This document shows positions 18,497 through 26,998 of a DNA stretch of 64,000 nt, one piece after another. Position numbers and translations under genes: made by a program. The stretch covers positions 2,170,001-2,234,000 of the forward strand of contig NZ_CP080332.1 in the NCBI RefSeq assembly GCF_019456655.1. The letters run 5' to 3'. Below the pieces are notes generated by a model. That model saw nothing but the letters and a program-made list of their open reading frames with translations. It did no database searches and was not told where the DNA came from. The stretch is from Mycolicibacterium diernhoferi. GTDB lineage: Bacteria > Actinomycetota > Actinomycetes > Mycobacteriales > Mycobacteriaceae. Positions within the stretch are counted from its first letter, which is position 1; each line of letters starts with the position of its first letter.

Positions 18497-18841
18497 TCAG
18501 CATGCCTCCGACGGTGCCTGAGTGATGGTCATGAACCGCGCGCCCTCAGCGTGTTTCGGCTCTGCGTCGCCCTGCACCTCCACGGCCAGCGCGATGTGGG
18601 CGAAGCTGAGAAACAGTTGCATGAGCCGGTTCTCGTCGTCGTCGAACTCGGCGAACGGCTTCTTGTCCAGGTAAGTCAGGCCGTCCTGCAAGCGGTCCTT
18701 GACGGCGTTGAAGAACGCCACGCGCTCGTCTTCCGAACTGGTCAACCGGCGCTTGAGGCGGTCGTCGGCGTTGTCGAACACCCAGCCGTCGACGAAGTGC
18801 TCCAGGGTCTCGAAGCCGGGTGGCAACAGGTCGGTGCTCAT
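18497..18841 (-). CDS. Conserved hypothetical 114-aa protein of the Rieske operon
   Basis: Small acidic protein of unknown function: LPPGFETLEHFVDGWVF, DRLKRRLTSSEDERVAFFNA, then DDDENRLMQLFLSFAHIALA and EPKHAEGARFMTIT. It is mostly predicted helical, with no signal peptide or cysteine motif. Its ATG overlaps the stop of the Rieske oxygenase (ATGA), so it is made together with that enzyme and may be an accessory subunit (inference). A truncated copy lies at 8958-9140, upstream of mce. Confidence 0.85.
   Translation of the reverse strand: MSTDLLPPGFETLEHFVDGWVFDNADDRLKRRLTSSEDERVAFFNAVKDRLQDGLTYLDKKPFAEFDDDENRLMQLFLSFAHIALAVEVQGDAEPKHAEGARFMTITQAPSEAC
18522..18658 (-). repeat. Direct repeat partner of 9004-9140
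   Basis: 137 bases of the 3' half of the 114-aa gene that recur, same orientation and about 89% identical by eye count, at 9004-9140. The two copies bracket mceA-F and the SDR-isomerase pair, a block of about 9.4 kb. Confidence 0.75.
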
Positions 18842-20013
18842 CGGCGCACCTGCTCGGCGCGGTAGGACGACACGGCCGCATCGACCTCGTGATAGAGGTG
18901 ACGCAGAAGTACTTCCTGAGCCTGGAAGTGGATGTGGCTCAGCGCGCCGCTGCTGATGCCGCGCTGGCCGGCTTCGATGACCTCGCGGTCCTCGGAGTGG
19001 ATGTCCAGGGTGGTGCAGGCGGCGTACTCGCGGGCGAACCGCTCACTGGCGTTGAGGTCGTCACCGACCCAGTACAGCCGCACGACACCCCGGGACTTGG
19101 TCGCCGAGATCGGGTAGACGACGTGGGAGAAGTGTTGGATGGCCATCCCGAAGATGAAGAAGTTCGGGAACAGCACGAGGTAGTCCATGTTGAATTCCAG
19201 CTGCCGGGACAGTGCTCCCTCCAGCTGCTTCATCAAAGCGATGCCTTGTACCTCGGCGGGGGTGAATTCCGGGTTGGTCCAGACCGTTTGGTAGCGGTGC
19301 GGACCGGAGAACCCGATGTCGGTGGGGTAGCCGAACGGGTTGTCCGGTCCGGTCGGGCCATTGCCACCACTGCGGGGGTGGATGAACCGCAGGTGATAGT
19401 TCTCCTGGAAGTTGTCGAACGTCAGTTTCCAGTTCGCGTCGATCTCGTAGACGTACTCGGTGCACGTCGTTGCCTGCGCGACGGGCAACAGTTCCAGCTT
19501 GGCGGCCAGCGGACCGAGGAACTCGCGCAGGCTCTGTTTCGGTTCCGGGTCCAGGTTGATGAAGATCAACCCGGCGCATACGTCGACCGAGATCTTTGGC
19601 AGCCCGCACTGGGACTTGTCGATGTAGAAGTTCCCGAAGTCCGGTGCGGACCGCAACCGTCCGTCGGGGGTGAAGTTCCAGCCGTGGTACTGGCAACTGA
19701 ACGACGAACGTTGTCCACCACGGTCGAGCACCAGTTGGGTGGCGCGGTGCGTGCACACATTGTGGAACGCGCGGATGACGCCGTCCTTGCCTCGGGTGAT
19801 CAACACCGTGGTGTTGGCGACCTCGAGTTCGCGCACGATGTAGCTGTTGGGCTGGGGCAGTTCGCAGACGTGGCCGATCTCCAGCCACGTCCGTTTGAAG
19901 ATCGCCGCACGTTCGGCCTCGAAGTACTCCGGCTCGTAGTACGGACCCGTCGGGATCGGGTCGGTGCCCAGGTCGTGCGTGGCCGGGCGGGGTAGGACGG
20001 ATTCGGTCGTCAT
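18838..20013 (-). CDS. Rieske non-haem iron oxygenase, alpha subunit
   Basis: 391-aa ring-hydroxylating oxygenase. The Rieske [2Fe-2S] ligands are Cys87, His89, Cys107 and His110 (CTHR and CQYHGW). The catalytic iron site follows NWKLTFDNFQENYH, with His207 and His212 and probably an Asp near residue 357 (SEDREVIEAGQRG). The ATG at 20013 has GAGGAG upstream; the frame is open further upstream into the next gene but that reading is not sensible. It is fourth in the minus operon sulfotransferase-MBL-SDR-Rieske-114 aa. No beta subunit is seen; the ferredoxin at 28671 could serve it. Confidence 0.93.
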   Translation of the reverse strand: MTTESVLPRPATHDLGTDPIPTGPYYEPEYFEAERAAIFKRTWLEIGHVCELPQPNSYIVRELEVANTTVLITRGKDGVIRAFHNVCTHRATQLVLDRGGQRSSFSCQYHGWNFTPDGRLRSAPDFGNFYIDKSQCGLPKISVDVCAGLIFINLDPEPKQSLREFLGPLAAKLELLPVAQATTCTEYVYEIDANWKLTFDNFQENYHLRFIHPRSGGNGPTGPDNPFGYPTDIGFSGPHRYQTVWTNPEFTPAEVQGIALMKQLEGALSRQLEFNMDYLVLFPNFFIFGMAIQHFSHVVYPISATKSRGVVRLYWVGDDLNASERFAREYAACTTLDIHSEDREVIEAGQRGISSGALSHIHFQAQEVLLRHLYHEVDAAVSSYRAEQVRR

Positions 20014-20036
20014 GGCATCTCCTCGGGTCGGGTGGA

Positions 20037-20783
20037 TCAGCTGACGCAGTAGCCGCCGTCGACGGTGACGACGGATCCGGTGATGAACGAGCTGTTGTCG
20101 GTGCACAGGAAGATCACCGCGTCGGCGACGTCCTCCGGGTTGCCGAGCCGGCCGAGCGGGGTACGTGCCACCTGTTCGGCGATGTAATCGGGAACGAGCT
20201 CCGGAGAGGTCATCGGGGTGTCGATGAAGCCCGCGGTGACGGCGTTGACTCGGATTTTGTCGGGACCCCATTTCATCGCGAAGTTGCGCGTCATCGCCAG
20301 CACGCCGGACTTGGCCGCGCCATAGGCCGGCACCATTGGCACAGCACGCACGGTCGATAGCGAGGACAGCCCGACGACGCTGGCACCACCGGGGGATGTC
20401 GAACCAGCCAGCGCGCCGTGCAGGGCGGTGGTCAGTTCGAACGGCCCGAAAAGGTTGAGGTCCACCGTGGCCCGGAACCCGTCGGGCGTGGACTCGTCCA
20501 TGCCGCCGGCGAAGATCGCGCCGGCATTGTTCACAAGGATGTCGAGCGTGCTGAATTCTGCCGCCAGACCTTGGATTCCGGTGCGATCGGTGAGCTCGAG
20601 CTGGTGGTACGTGATCCCGTCGAGGTCGATACCGTAATCGGTGGCCTGGGGCTTGCGGCCCGTGGTGGTCACGGCGGCACCCGCGTCGCGCAACTTGGTC
20701 ACGATGGCGTGGCCGATGCCGCTGGTACCGCCGGTGACCAACGCGGTGGCCCCGCTGAAGTCGTAGGTAGCGCGGGCGGTCAT
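20037..20783 (-). CDS. SDR family oxidoreductase
   Basis: 248-aa short-chain dehydrogenase with TGGTSGIG, an NADP-leaning TTGRK segment after the second strand, NNAGAI, LSSLS, the YGAAK active site and a VDGGYCVS end. ATGA overlap with the MBL-fold gene upstream and 23 bases to the Rieske gene downstream. It may oxidise a diol or alcohol formed in this operon; direction unknown. Confidence 0.92.
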   Translation of the reverse strand: MTARATYDFSGATALVTGGTSGIGHAIVTKLRDAGAAVTTTGRKPQATDYGIDLDGITYHQLELTDRTGIQGLAAEFSTLDILVNNAGAIFAGGMDESTPDGFRATVDLNLFGPFELTTALHGALAGSTSPGGASVVGLSSLSTVRAVPMVPAYGAAKSGVLAMTRNFAMKWGPDKIRVNAVTAGFIDTPMTSPELVPDYIAEQVARTPLGRLGNPEDVADAVIFLCTDNSSFITGSVVTVDGGYCVS

Positions 20784-22054
20784 GAAAGCTCTCCAATCTG
20801 TTTGCGAAGCCAGGCTGATTCCCAGAAGTTCGTGCTTTGTGCCAACAGCGCCTCGTGGGCGGCGCGGACGACCGATCGGGCGCGTGCGTGCGCGGAGTCG
20901 GTGTTGAGCACGACCTCGCCGAGGTGAATCGCCGCCAACGGTGCGCCCACGGCGAGGTGCCGTTCGGCGCGGTCACAGATGGCGTCGGCGCCCGCCAGCT
21001 CCACCAGGTCCGCGCTGACAGTCTCGGGGCCCACGGGATATAGCTCGGTGGTGGACCGGCGGTGGAACCAGCCGTTGTAGGTCTCCCAGATTGCCCGGAC
21101 GTTCCAGCTGACCTTGCCGTAGCCCTGTCCGACCTCCAGGTGCGGCGGCAGTGTGATCCGGGCCATCGCGTCGCGCACGTCGTCGCCGGCGTTCATGGCG
21201 GTCACGGTCTCGTCGTGCAGGTACTGAACCGCGTCCCGCAGCCGGATCAGCTCGGCGTTGATCTGCGCAGCCCCGTAGATGGGATCGAAGTGGCCGGTGA
21301 TCAGCACCTCGGGCTGTAGCTGCCGGACCCGCTCATAGGATGCGACGGCGGTCAGCGCGTCGCGGTAGCGGTCGCCGCGCATGGTGACCAGGTTGGGGAT
21401 GTGCCCGAACACCGGGCCGAACAGGTTGCCGCACAGGCAGATCCGCTCATCGGGCAACCACACCACCAGTGAGTCGGTGGTCTCACCGCCGGGCGTGGCT
21501 ATCAGTTCGACGCGGCGCCCTCCGACCTCGAGGGCGAGGGTGTCCTCGACGATGGTGTCCGGGTCGGGAACGGCCTGTGCGGGGAGGATCTCGCCGAACC
21601 GCTGTTGGATGCCCGCGACGGTGGCGCTGATCTTGTCGACGAAGGCGAACATCGTGTTCCGGGCCCGATGTGCCAGCAATCTTTCGGTGTCATCGCGCCA
21701 CATCTGCCACTCGGCCTGCGCCACGATGTGGGTACCGGGCTCCCGGAACACGTCGGTGCCTCCGACGTGATCGGCATGCCCCTGCGTATAGATGATGTAG
21801 CGCACCGGGCCGTCGTCGACGGCATCGAAGTTGGCCTTGTGCACCGGGGATTCGAAACCCATCCCGGTGTTGACGACGATCCGCCCGTCGGCCGTGGTCA
21901 GTAGATAGGCGTTGGTGAGCCCGGGGGACATCCAGACGCCCGGCGCAACCTCCTCGGCCTCGGTTGCCGAGGCGCCCGCAAGCTCTTCCGCACCCGGCCG
22001 GCTGCGATAGATCGGCTCGACGTCACCGAGAGGTGCGTCTGGGGCGGTAGTCAC
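20780..22054 (-). CDS. MBL-fold hydrolase, alkylsulfatase-like, with altered metal motif
   Basis: 424-aa metallo-beta-lactamase-fold protein. The core strand IIYTQGHADHVGGTDVF aligns to the HxHxDH zinc motif, but the first ligand is Gln91 instead of His (Q-G-H93-A-D95-H96). TPGGETTDS, LCGNLFGP and ITGHFDPIYG fill the later motif positions. The helical segment AIWETYNGWFHRRSTTELYP resembles the dimerisation domain of SdsA1-type alkylsulfatases; the C-terminal SCP2-like domain of those enzymes is absent. It lies directly after a sulfotransferase with ATGA overlap. It could be a desulfating enzyme, a related hydrolase, or partly inactivated. Confidence 0.85.
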   Translation of the reverse strand: MTTAPDAPLGDVEPIYRSRPGAEELAGASATEAEEVAPGVWMSPGLTNAYLLTTADGRIVVNTGMGFESPVHKANFDAVDDGPVRYIIYTQGHADHVGGTDVFREPGTHIVAQAEWQMWRDDTERLLAHRARNTMFAFVDKISATVAGIQQRFGEILPAQAVPDPDTIVEDTLALEVGGRRVELIATPGGETTDSLVVWLPDERICLCGNLFGPVFGHIPNLVTMRGDRYRDALTAVASYERVRQLQPEVLITGHFDPIYGAAQINAELIRLRDAVQYLHDETVTAMNAGDDVRDAMARITLPPHLEVGQGYGKVSWNVRAIWETYNGWFHRRSTTELYPVGPETVSADLVELAGADAICDRAERHLAVGAPLAAIHLGEVVLNTDSAHARARSVVRAAHEALLAQSTNFWESAWLRKQIGELS

Positions 22055-23325
22055 CGGCCGTCCTTGCCGGAGGGCTCCGGGCGTACGTCGAACTTGTCGA
22101 AGTAGAAGTCGAACCTGCTGCGAATCTCCTCGGGGCTGCGGTCGAAGTGACGTTCCAGGTCGTAGGCGATGCGGCCGTGCTTTCCGCGCGGATTGCCGGA
22201 CAGGTAACCGTTGAACGCGTTTCGGGTCTCAGGGGTCAGATCCACCCCGCCGCGCTGGTACAGCTGTTCAAGGAATGGGATTTCATTGCCGTTGAGGTGG
22301 TGGAATGAGATGTCGATGCTGCGCTCGGCCGGGACCAGGTCCCGGTCTCGCACACAGGCACCGAGGAGTCGTTCCACCCGGTCGACCCAGTAGTTGACGA
22401 TCCAATCGGTGTCGACCTTCTCCCTGCGGATCCGGTCACCGTAGGCCATCAGCGTGACGGTGGACTGGATGACGGCGACCGGATCTCGGTGAGTGAAGGC
22501 GAATGTCGCGTCCGGGAAGACCTCCAACAGGGCCGGGATCTGCTCACAGTGCTGGGGCGCTTTGAGCACCCAGGTCTGCGGCCCGCGCAGGAAGGTCAGT
22601 GCCTTCAGTACGTTCTTCAGGTAGCCGTAGTGCTTCACCTGGTCGAGGCCCAGGTAGTAATCCCGCCACTGCGGCACCTGGGCGTACCACTCCACGATGT
22701 AGTTGGAGAAGTCCAGATCGAGCTCGATCTCTTCCTCGATGGCTTCCGGGTACCGGTCGTGCACGGCCAGCGCGAACGGCATGAACTCCTTGACGAAACC
22801 GTACTCGTCGGCTGTGCGCTGGTACCGCGGATCGATACCGTTGGGGCCGGCCGCCTCGCCGCGGATGGGGAACGGTTCACGGCTCTCCCAGTAGGGAAGT
22901 GCCCGGCGCCGGCTGTCGGCCGCGATCAGGTTCACGAAATGGGTCGTGCCCGAACGTGGCATTCCGATCACGATGAAGGGCTTCTCGATCTCGATGTCCT
23001 CGATCTCGGGGTAGCGCCGCATCAGATCGGTGAACAGCACCCGGCTGCGAAGAAGACGCACCGACCGCTCCCGCAGCGTCATTCGCGAGAGCGGATTCAG
23101 ATTATCGGCGTCAATGGCTGCGAAATGAACCCCCAACCGCTCACGGAACTCGCCATCGAGGCCTTCGCCGTCGAAATCGGTGATGCCGGAGGTCTGCACC
23201 GCCTCGTCGAGAACCTTGTCGATGTCGAAGTCGACATCCTGATGCCGGGTGGCTTCCAGTACCTGACTCTGGAGATCGGTCAGCTGCGGGTCACGCAGGT
23301 CATCGACGGTGATGATGTCTGGCAT
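22051..23325 (-). CDS. Sulfotransferase family protein
   Basis: 424-aa PAPS-dependent sulfotransferase of the large bacterial type (Sulfotransfer_3-like). The 5'-phosphosulfate loop IGMPRSGTTHF is at about residues 120-130, and the 3'-phosphate region FTHRDPVAVIQSTVTLM lies further on. WVLKAPQHCEQIPALLEVFP is characteristic. It would put a sulfate group on a hydroxyl of a small lipid or sterol-like acceptor, but acceptor specificity cannot be read. First gene of the five-gene minus operon. The ATG at 23325 is preferred over a GTG at 23349, which has no ribosome site. Confidence 0.9.
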   Translation of the reverse strand: MPDIITVDDLRDPQLTDLQSQVLEATRHQDVDFDIDKVLDEAVQTSGITDFDGEGLDGEFRERLGVHFAAIDADNLNPLSRMTLRERSVRLLRSRVLFTDLMRRYPEIEDIEIEKPFIVIGMPRSGTTHFVNLIAADSRRRALPYWESREPFPIRGEAAGPNGIDPRYQRTADEYGFVKEFMPFALAVHDRYPEAIEEEIELDLDFSNYIVEWYAQVPQWRDYYLGLDQVKHYGYLKNVLKALTFLRGPQTWVLKAPQHCEQIPALLEVFPDATFAFTHRDPVAVIQSTVTLMAYGDRIRREKVDTDWIVNYWVDRVERLLGACVRDRDLVPAERSIDISFHHLNGNEIPFLEQLYQRGGVDLTPETRNAFNGYLSGNPRGKHGRIAYDLERHFDRSPEEIRSRFDFYFDKFDVRPEPSGKDGR

Positions 23326-23365
23326 TTCGTCTCTTTCATCTTGAGTCACAGGGGTGTTCGTAAGT

Positions 23366-23381
23366 AATCAATTGATTGATT
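23366..23381. promoter_or_regulatory. Operator type 2, copy 1
   Basis: Perfect palindrome halves AATCAAT-TG-ATTGATT, 40 bases before the sulfotransferase start. It is markedly AT-rich against its surroundings. Likely TetR-family operator for the minus-strand operon. Confidence 0.75.
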
Positions 23382-23481
23382 TTGTCGAATCTAAGACGCG
23401 GCCTGGGTGCGAGTCAAGGAAATACGAGAACTACGTCACACTCTTGACGGAGAGTGGCCGGCGTCATACCGTCATCGAATC

Positions 23482-23497
23482 AATCATCTGTTTGATT
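23482..23497. promoter_or_regulatory. Operator type 2, copy 2
   Basis: AATCATC-TG-TTTGATT, an imperfect version of the same 16-bp site, 30 bases before the plus-strand SDR start. The roughly 200-base divergent region 23326-23527 therefore has one site per promoter. Confidence 0.65.
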
Positions 23498-23527
23498 TTG
23501 CTTTCGTGGCGGAAGTGCGGTGAGGAT

Positions 23528-24340
23528 TTGGAGACGGGGCTGAGCGGCCGTACCGCGGTGGTGACCGGCGCCAATGCCAATATCGGACGTGGGGTAGCGC
23601 TGGCTCTCGCCGCCGAGGGTGCGAAGGTGGTGGTGGTCGGCAGGGATCGTGTCCAGGGCGAACGGGTCTGCAATCGGCTGCTCGATGCCGGTGCGCCGGA
23701 GGTCTTGTGGCAAGGCTGTGACGTGACCGATCGTGAGGCGGTCGGCTTGATGGCCGAAGCGGTGCGTGACCGTTTCGGTACGGTCGATGTGCTGGTGAAC
23801 GGGGTTGGCGGCAACGTCGGGATGGACGCGTTCGCCGACTCCGATTCCGCGAGCTGGCGTGAAGACATCGACCTGACGTTTGTCAGCACGCTCAACTGCA
23901 CGCACGCATTCCTGCCCACGATGATCAGCCGAGGCCGAGGGCGGATCATCAATATCGGGTCGACGTCCGGGATCGTGGGAGACCCGCTTCTGGCGGTGTA
24001 CTCCGCGATGAAGGGTGCCGTTCACGCGTTCACCAGAGTCCTTGCCAAGGAGGTGGGCGTGCATGGAATCACCGTCAATGCGGTCGCCCCGTACTCGACA
24101 TTCCCGGACGGCGAGGACGCCATCTCCACCGGCAGCCGGTGGCACCCCACCGGGATATTCGCGCGATTGATGGAGGATCGCGCCGAGGAACTCGCCTCCA
24201 TCGGTCGTCGGACTCTGTTGGAACGCCAATTCGCCCATCCCCGAGAGGTCGGCGCCGCGGTGGTGTATCTGGCCTCCGAGGCTGCCGCCTTCGTCACCGG
24301 GCAGGTGCTCTCCGTGGACGGTGGTACCCAGATTGCGTAA
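23528..24340 (+). CDS. SDR family oxidoreductase
   Basis: About 270-aa short-chain dehydrogenase with a variant cofactor motif TGANANIGRG, NGVGGN, the GSTSG serine region, the YSAMK active site and a VDGGTQIA end. The start is uncertain: the frame is open to 23354, but operator copy 2 lies inside that stretch, so the TTG at 23528 is chosen even though the nearby GAGGA is very close to it. Divergent from the sulfotransferase operon and followed by a VOC protein. Confidence 0.88.
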   Translation: METGLSGRTAVVTGANANIGRGVALALAAEGAKVVVVGRDRVQGERVCNRLLDAGAPEVLWQGCDVTDREAVGLMAEAVRDRFGTVDVLVNGVGGNVGMDAFADSDSASWREDIDLTFVSTLNCTHAFLPTMISRGRGRIINIGSTSGIVGDPLLAVYSAMKGAVHAFTRVLAKEVGVHGITVNAVAPYSTFPDGEDAISTGSRWHPTGIFARLMEDRAEELASIGRRTLLERQFAHPREVGAAVVYLASEAAAFVTGQVLSVDGGTQIA

Positions 24341-24367
24341 AGCACGAGAACTTAGATCGGAGCTCGG

Positions 24368-24892
24368 ATGCCAGAATCCCCACTGACCGGAGCGATTCGT
24401 CAGATCGGCTATGTCGTCGACGACCTCGACACCGCCATTGCCGGATGGCTGGAGTTGGGGGTGGGGCCGTGGTTCGTTCTGCGGCGGATTCCACAACGCG
24501 CCGACTATCGCGGCGAACCGTGCGAGGTGGAGATCTCCATCGCGCTGGCCAACAGCGGCGACCTGCAACTCGAAGTCATCCAGCAACACGGTGACACGCC
24601 GAGCATCTACACCGAGTTCCTCGACCGACGTGGCGCGGGGTTTCACCAATTGGCTTACTGGCCTGTTGATTTCGGCGAGACGCTGAGGAAAGTGAAACAC
24701 GCCGGGTGGCCCGTGGTGTGGGCGAATGCGGAGGAGGGGGGTGTGCGGTACGCCTACGTGGAGCCGCCGGCACCCGTCGCCACCATCATCGAACTGATGG
24801 AGTTCGACGAGGTCACCGAGGGGCTGTCGACCTTCGTCGCCGCGGCCGCGCAGAACTGGGACGGCAGCGACCCGATCCGCGCCATGAACTGA
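24368..24892 (+). CDS. VOC family (glyoxalase-like) protein
   Basis: 174-aa vicinal-oxygen-chelate protein. GAIRQIGYVVDDLDTAIAGW is the typical first beta-alpha-beta unit, QLEVIQ supplies a metal-ligand Glu, and FHQLAYW begins the second module with IELMEF as its final ligand strand. Closest in style to methylmalonyl-CoA epimerase-like or extradiol-type members. A CGGAG ribosome site lies five bases upstream. Likely co-transcribed with the SDR; function unknown, perhaps an epimerase or ring-cleavage step. Confidence 0.85.
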   Translation: MPESPLTGAIRQIGYVVDDLDTAIAGWLELGVGPWFVLRRIPQRADYRGEPCEVEISIALANSGDLQLEVIQQHGDTPSIYTEFLDRRGAGFHQLAYWPVDFGETLRKVKHAGWPVVWANAEEGGVRYAYVEPPAPVATIIELMEFDEVTEGLSTFVAAAAQNWDGSDPIRAMN

Positions 24893-24941
24893 CTGCGGCC
24901 GGACGCTTGACGTGACATGAAGCGGCGCATAAGTTCGAAAC

Positions 24942-24957
24942 AATCAATCAATTGATT
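24942..24957. promoter_or_regulatory. Operator type 2, copy 3
   Basis: AATCAAT-CA-ATTGATT, a perfect 7-2-7 palindrome, 42 bases before the E1 alpha gene. It probably controls the six-gene operon running to the TetR gene at 30642. Confidence 0.75.
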
Positions 24958-24998
24958 AATTCCTAGCCAATCGGCTCCGAGGGGAGTGAATCGACCCG

Positions 24999-25988
24999 AT
25001 GACGACGATCGAAACGAATCTGGACCGGGCAACGCTGGTGGGTTTGTACCGCACCGCCGCCCGCATCCTGGCGTTCGACGAGACCTACCGCGCACAGATG
25101 ATGAGCGGCAAGTTCGCCGGCATGTACTACTCCCCGCGGGGACAGGAGTTTGCCGCGGCGTCCGTGGCGGCGCACCTGCGGCCCACCGACTACGTGGTGA
25201 CCACCTATCGCGGTCTGCACGACCAGATCGCCAAGGGCATACCGCTGCGGGACCTCTGGGCGGAGTACCTGGGACGCGCGGCCGGAACGTGTCGCGGCAA
25301 GGGCGGACCCATGCACGTCACCTCGCCCGAGCATGGGTTGATGGTCACCACCGGGGTGGTCGGTTCGGGCCTGCCCATCGCCAACGGATTGGCGCTGGCC
25401 GCCAAGATGCGCGGCACCGATCAGGTTGCGGTCGTCAACTTCGGTGACGGCGCCAGCAATATCGGCGCATTCCACGAAGCGCTGAACCTCGCCTCGCTGT
25501 GGAAGCTGCCGGTGATCTTCGTCTGCCAGAACAACAAGTGGGCCGAGTACACCCCGCTGGGCGGGGGCACCACGGTGGCCAACATCGCCGATCGCGCCGT
25601 GGCGTACTCCATGGCGGGCATCACGGCAAACGGCAACGATCCCGTCGAGCTGTACCGGGTCGCCGGTGAAGCGATCAGCCGGGCCAGAACCGGTGGTGGT
25701 CCCACCCTGCTGGAGGCGGTCACGTACCGGTTCTGCGGTCACTACTTCGGCGATCAGAGTGAGTACATCCCCGCCGAGGAGCTCGCCGCGGCGAATGCCG
25801 CCGACCCGATCCCGATGTACCGGCAGCGCCTCGTCGATGAGTTCGGCGTAGCCCCAGCGGACCTGGACGAGATCGACCGGGAGGCCAAGGCGGAGGTCGA
25901 TGATGCCGCCGAGTGGGCGTTCGAGCAGCCGCTGCCCGACCCGTCCGAACTGACCACAGATGTCTACGCCGAGGAGACCGCTCGATGA
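24999..25988 (+). CDS. ThDP-dependent dehydrogenase E1 component, alpha subunit
   Basis: 329-aa alpha subunit of a pyruvate/acetoin-type dehydrogenase E1. The thiamine diphosphate motif runs from GDG at residue 149 to NN at 179 (GDGASNIGAFHEALNLAS in between), and YRGLHDQIAKG and GKGGPMH are family-typical. With the beta subunit it would decarboxylate a 2-oxo acid, or cleave an acyloin, and pass the acyl group to lipoate. ATGA overlap with the beta subunit. The preferred substrate cannot be told; acetoin-like and branched-chain-like enzymes share these motifs. Confidence 0.9.
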   Translation: MTTIETNLDRATLVGLYRTAARILAFDETYRAQMMSGKFAGMYYSPRGQEFAAASVAAHLRPTDYVVTTYRGLHDQIAKGIPLRDLWAEYLGRAAGTCRGKGGPMHVTSPEHGLMVTTGVVGSGLPIANGLALAAKMRGTDQVAVVNFGDGASNIGAFHEALNLASLWKLPVIFVCQNNKWAEYTPLGGGTTVANIADRAVAYSMAGITANGNDPVELYRVAGEAISRARTGGGPTLLEAVTYRFCGHYFGDQSEYIPAEELAAANAADPIPMYRQRLVDEFGVAPADLDEIDREAKAEVDDAAEWAFEQPLPDPSELTTDVYAEETAR

Positions 25989-26980
25989 GCACCGCAACCG
26001 CATCCCGCACCATGATGATGCTCGATGCGATCCGGGACGCCCTCGACGTTGCACTGGGCCTGGACCCGGAGGTCTTCCAGCTCGGCGAGGACATCCAGGA
26101 CCCCAAGGGCGGCGGGTTCGGTGTGCACAAGGGCCTGGAGACCAAGTATGGCTCCGAGCGGATACGCTGCACCCCGATCAGTGAGCAGGCCATCATGGGC
26201 GCGGCCATCGGCGCGGCGATGGCCGGCATGCGCCCGGTCGCCGAAATCATGCTGATGAACTTCATCTCGGTGGCGGCCGACCAGTTGTTCAACCACGCGG
26301 CAAAGCTGCGCTACATGTCCGGCGGGGCCACCCCGATCCCGCTGACCGTGCGTACCACTACCGGTGCCGGAGCCGGATTCGGCGCCCAGCATTCCGAGAT
26401 GCTGGAAGCCACCCTGGTGCACACCCCCGGGCTGAAAGTGGCGGTACCCTCCACCGCGGCGGACGCCAAGGGTCTGCTGCTGTCCGCGATCTTCGATGAC
26501 GACCCGGTGGTGTTCGTCGAGATGAGCAGCCTCTATTTCGCCGTTCGTGACGACGTTCCCGAAGGTGACTACCGGGTGCCGCTCGGCAAGGCCCGCATCG
26601 CCCGGCAAGGTAGCGACCTGACGTTGATCACCTACGGCCGTCAGGTGCTGGACTGCGTCGCGGTTGCCGAAAAGCTGGCCGGCGAGGGCTATTCCATCGA
26701 GGTCATCGATCTGCGGTCGTTGCAGCCACTCGACACGGCCACCATCTTCGGGTCGGTGTCCAAGACCCACCGGGCGGTGGTGGTGCACGAGGCGGTCACC
26801 CGTGGTGGATTCGGAGCCGAGTTGAGCGCACAGATCCACAGTGAACTGTTCAACGAGTTGGCTGCACCGGTGGGCAGGGTTGGTGGGGCCAACACCCCGG
26901 TGCCCTATGCATCGTCACTGGAGCAGAACTTCCTCCCGGGCAACCGTATCGAGCACGCCGTGCGGGCGTTGCTGGGCTGA
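25985..26980 (+). CDS. ThDP-dependent dehydrogenase E1 component, beta subunit
   Basis: 331-aa transketolase-like beta subunit. LGEDIQDPKGGGFGVHKGL, PISEQAIMGAAIGAAMAGMR and HEAVTRGGFGAEL are the conserved blocks of AcoB/PdhB-type proteins. The start ATG overlaps the alpha-subunit stop. The next gene, 18 bases on, is the lipoyl carrier, so the three form a partial 2-oxo acid dehydrogenase complex. Confidence 0.92.
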   Translation: MSTATASRTMMMLDAIRDALDVALGLDPEVFQLGEDIQDPKGGGFGVHKGLETKYGSERIRCTPISEQAIMGAAIGAAMAGMRPVAEIMLMNFISVAADQLFNHAAKLRYMSGGATPIPLTVRTTTGAGAGFGAQHSEMLEATLVHTPGLKVAVPSTAADAKGLLLSAIFDDDPVVFVEMSSLYFAVRDDVPEGDYRVPLGKARIARQGSDLTLITYGRQVLDCVAVAEKLAGEGYSIEVIDLRSLQPLDTATIFGSVSKTHRAVVVHEAVTRGGFGAELSAQIHSELFNELAAPVGRVGGANTPVPYASSLEQNFLPGNRIEHAVRALLG

Positions 26981-26998
26981 CAGCAAAGGATTCACGCA

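Noticed and set aside
9004..18658. Composite transposon carrying the mce block
   Set aside because: The bracketing repeats are gene fragments; there is no transposase, terminal inverted repeat or target duplication.
18838..20976. Rieske oxygenase frame open upstream to 20976, giving a 712-aa protein
   Set aside because: The extra part runs through the SDR gene in another frame and is Arg/Pro-rich nonsense; the ATG at 20013 has a good ribosome site.
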